Shown: piece after piece, positions 4,918 to 5,005 of the stretch
How positions within the stretch are numbered: the stretch's first letter is position 1
Layout: each line of letters begins with the position of its first letter
Assembly (NCBI GenBank): GCA_025457805.1
Contig: JALOTR010000298.1
Span: 1 to 5,005 of the forward strand
Origin: Akkermansiaceae bacterium
GTDB taxonomy: Bacteria; Verrucomicrobiota; Verrucomicrobiia; Verrucomicrobiales; Akkermansiaceae
DNA length: 5,005 nucleotides
Direction of reading: 5' to 3'
The notes under the pieces: generated by a model
What the model was told of the DNA's origin: nothing
The model's input: only the letters and a program-made list of their open reading frames with translations
Database searches by the model: none
Made by a program: the position numbers and the translations under genes

Positions 4918-5005
4918 CTCCGAAGAAGAGCTCTCTGCACTGTATGATCGAGCGGTTCTATCTCTATGTCCTTTTGTTCCCGGTGATTCGCATCGGATGC
5001 GGGGT
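4883..5005 (+). CDS. Possible N-terminus of a gene running off the right edge (partial)
   Basis: From the ATG at 4883 the frame is open through 41 codons to the end of the window. It begins MSRASTFSSRSISEEELSAL and continues YDRAVLSLCPFVPGDSH. A good GAGGA ribosome binding site with an eight-base spacer precedes it. The product is not recognised. GC here is about 46% by hand count, below the left part of the window, in keeping with cargo of the integrated element. It overlaps the first 35 bases of the minus-strand frame at 4660-4917, so one of the two starts is probably wrong. Confidence 0.42.
   Translation, partial: MSRASTFSSRSISEEELSALYDRAVLSLCPFVPGDSHRMRG

Noticed and set aside
3222..5005. 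CRISPR array, toxin-antitoxin pair or restriction system in the island edge
   Set aside because: No regularly spaced repeats, no recognisable nuclease, methylase or toxin motif, and only one clear gene (int) in this part of the window.

Overview
The window reads as a chromosomal stretch of a moderately high-GC bacterium, most likely a member of the Verrucomicrobiota (Luteolibacter/Haloferula-like). This is an inference from the overall look of the proteins, the nearly absent Shine-Dalgarno sequences and the loosely packed genes; no marker here proves the phylum. Hand counts of 60-base samples give about 62% GC on the left, about 55% inside the integrase gene and about 46% over the last 145 bases.

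Layout. Positions 2-97 hold the tail of an unidentified gene. NAD kinase (177-1031, +) follows, starting at a GTG with no ribosome binding site. It converges, with 7 bases between stop codons, on a gene for a conserved protein of unproven function that databases often label '3-methyladenine DNA glycosylase' (1039-1935, -). A 356-base divergent intergenic region holds a 132-bp element bounded by imperfect 23-bp inverted repeats (2040-2171) and a 17-nt dyad (2258-2274). Next is a secreted putative zinc metallopeptidase with an HEASH motif (2292-3026, +). A second 17-nt dyad (3067-3083) and a GNRA-capped hairpin (3120-3133) precede the initiator tRNA-fMet gene (3145-3221, CCA encoded).

Accessory edge. 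Directly after the tRNA comes a 214-base non-coding stretch with repeated ACCGTGAACAA motifs, then a tyrosine recombinase/integrase (3436-4680, +). From there to the end of the window GC drops and only small unrecognised reading frames are present. A tRNA gene followed by a phage-type integrase is the classic left boundary of an integrative element or genomic island. The tRNA is the presumed attachment site, and the rest of the element would lie to the right, outside the window.

The left genes do not form one evident pathway: NAD kinase makes NADP, and its neighbours are an orphan cytosolic protein and an exported peptidase. No complete new system can be shown inside these 5 kb. The most interesting items are the island boundary, the A:U pair in the normally all-G:C anticodon stem of the initiator tRNA, five copies of TGTTAGA in the first 1.6 kb, and the pair of 8-1-8 palindromes on either side of the peptidase gene.
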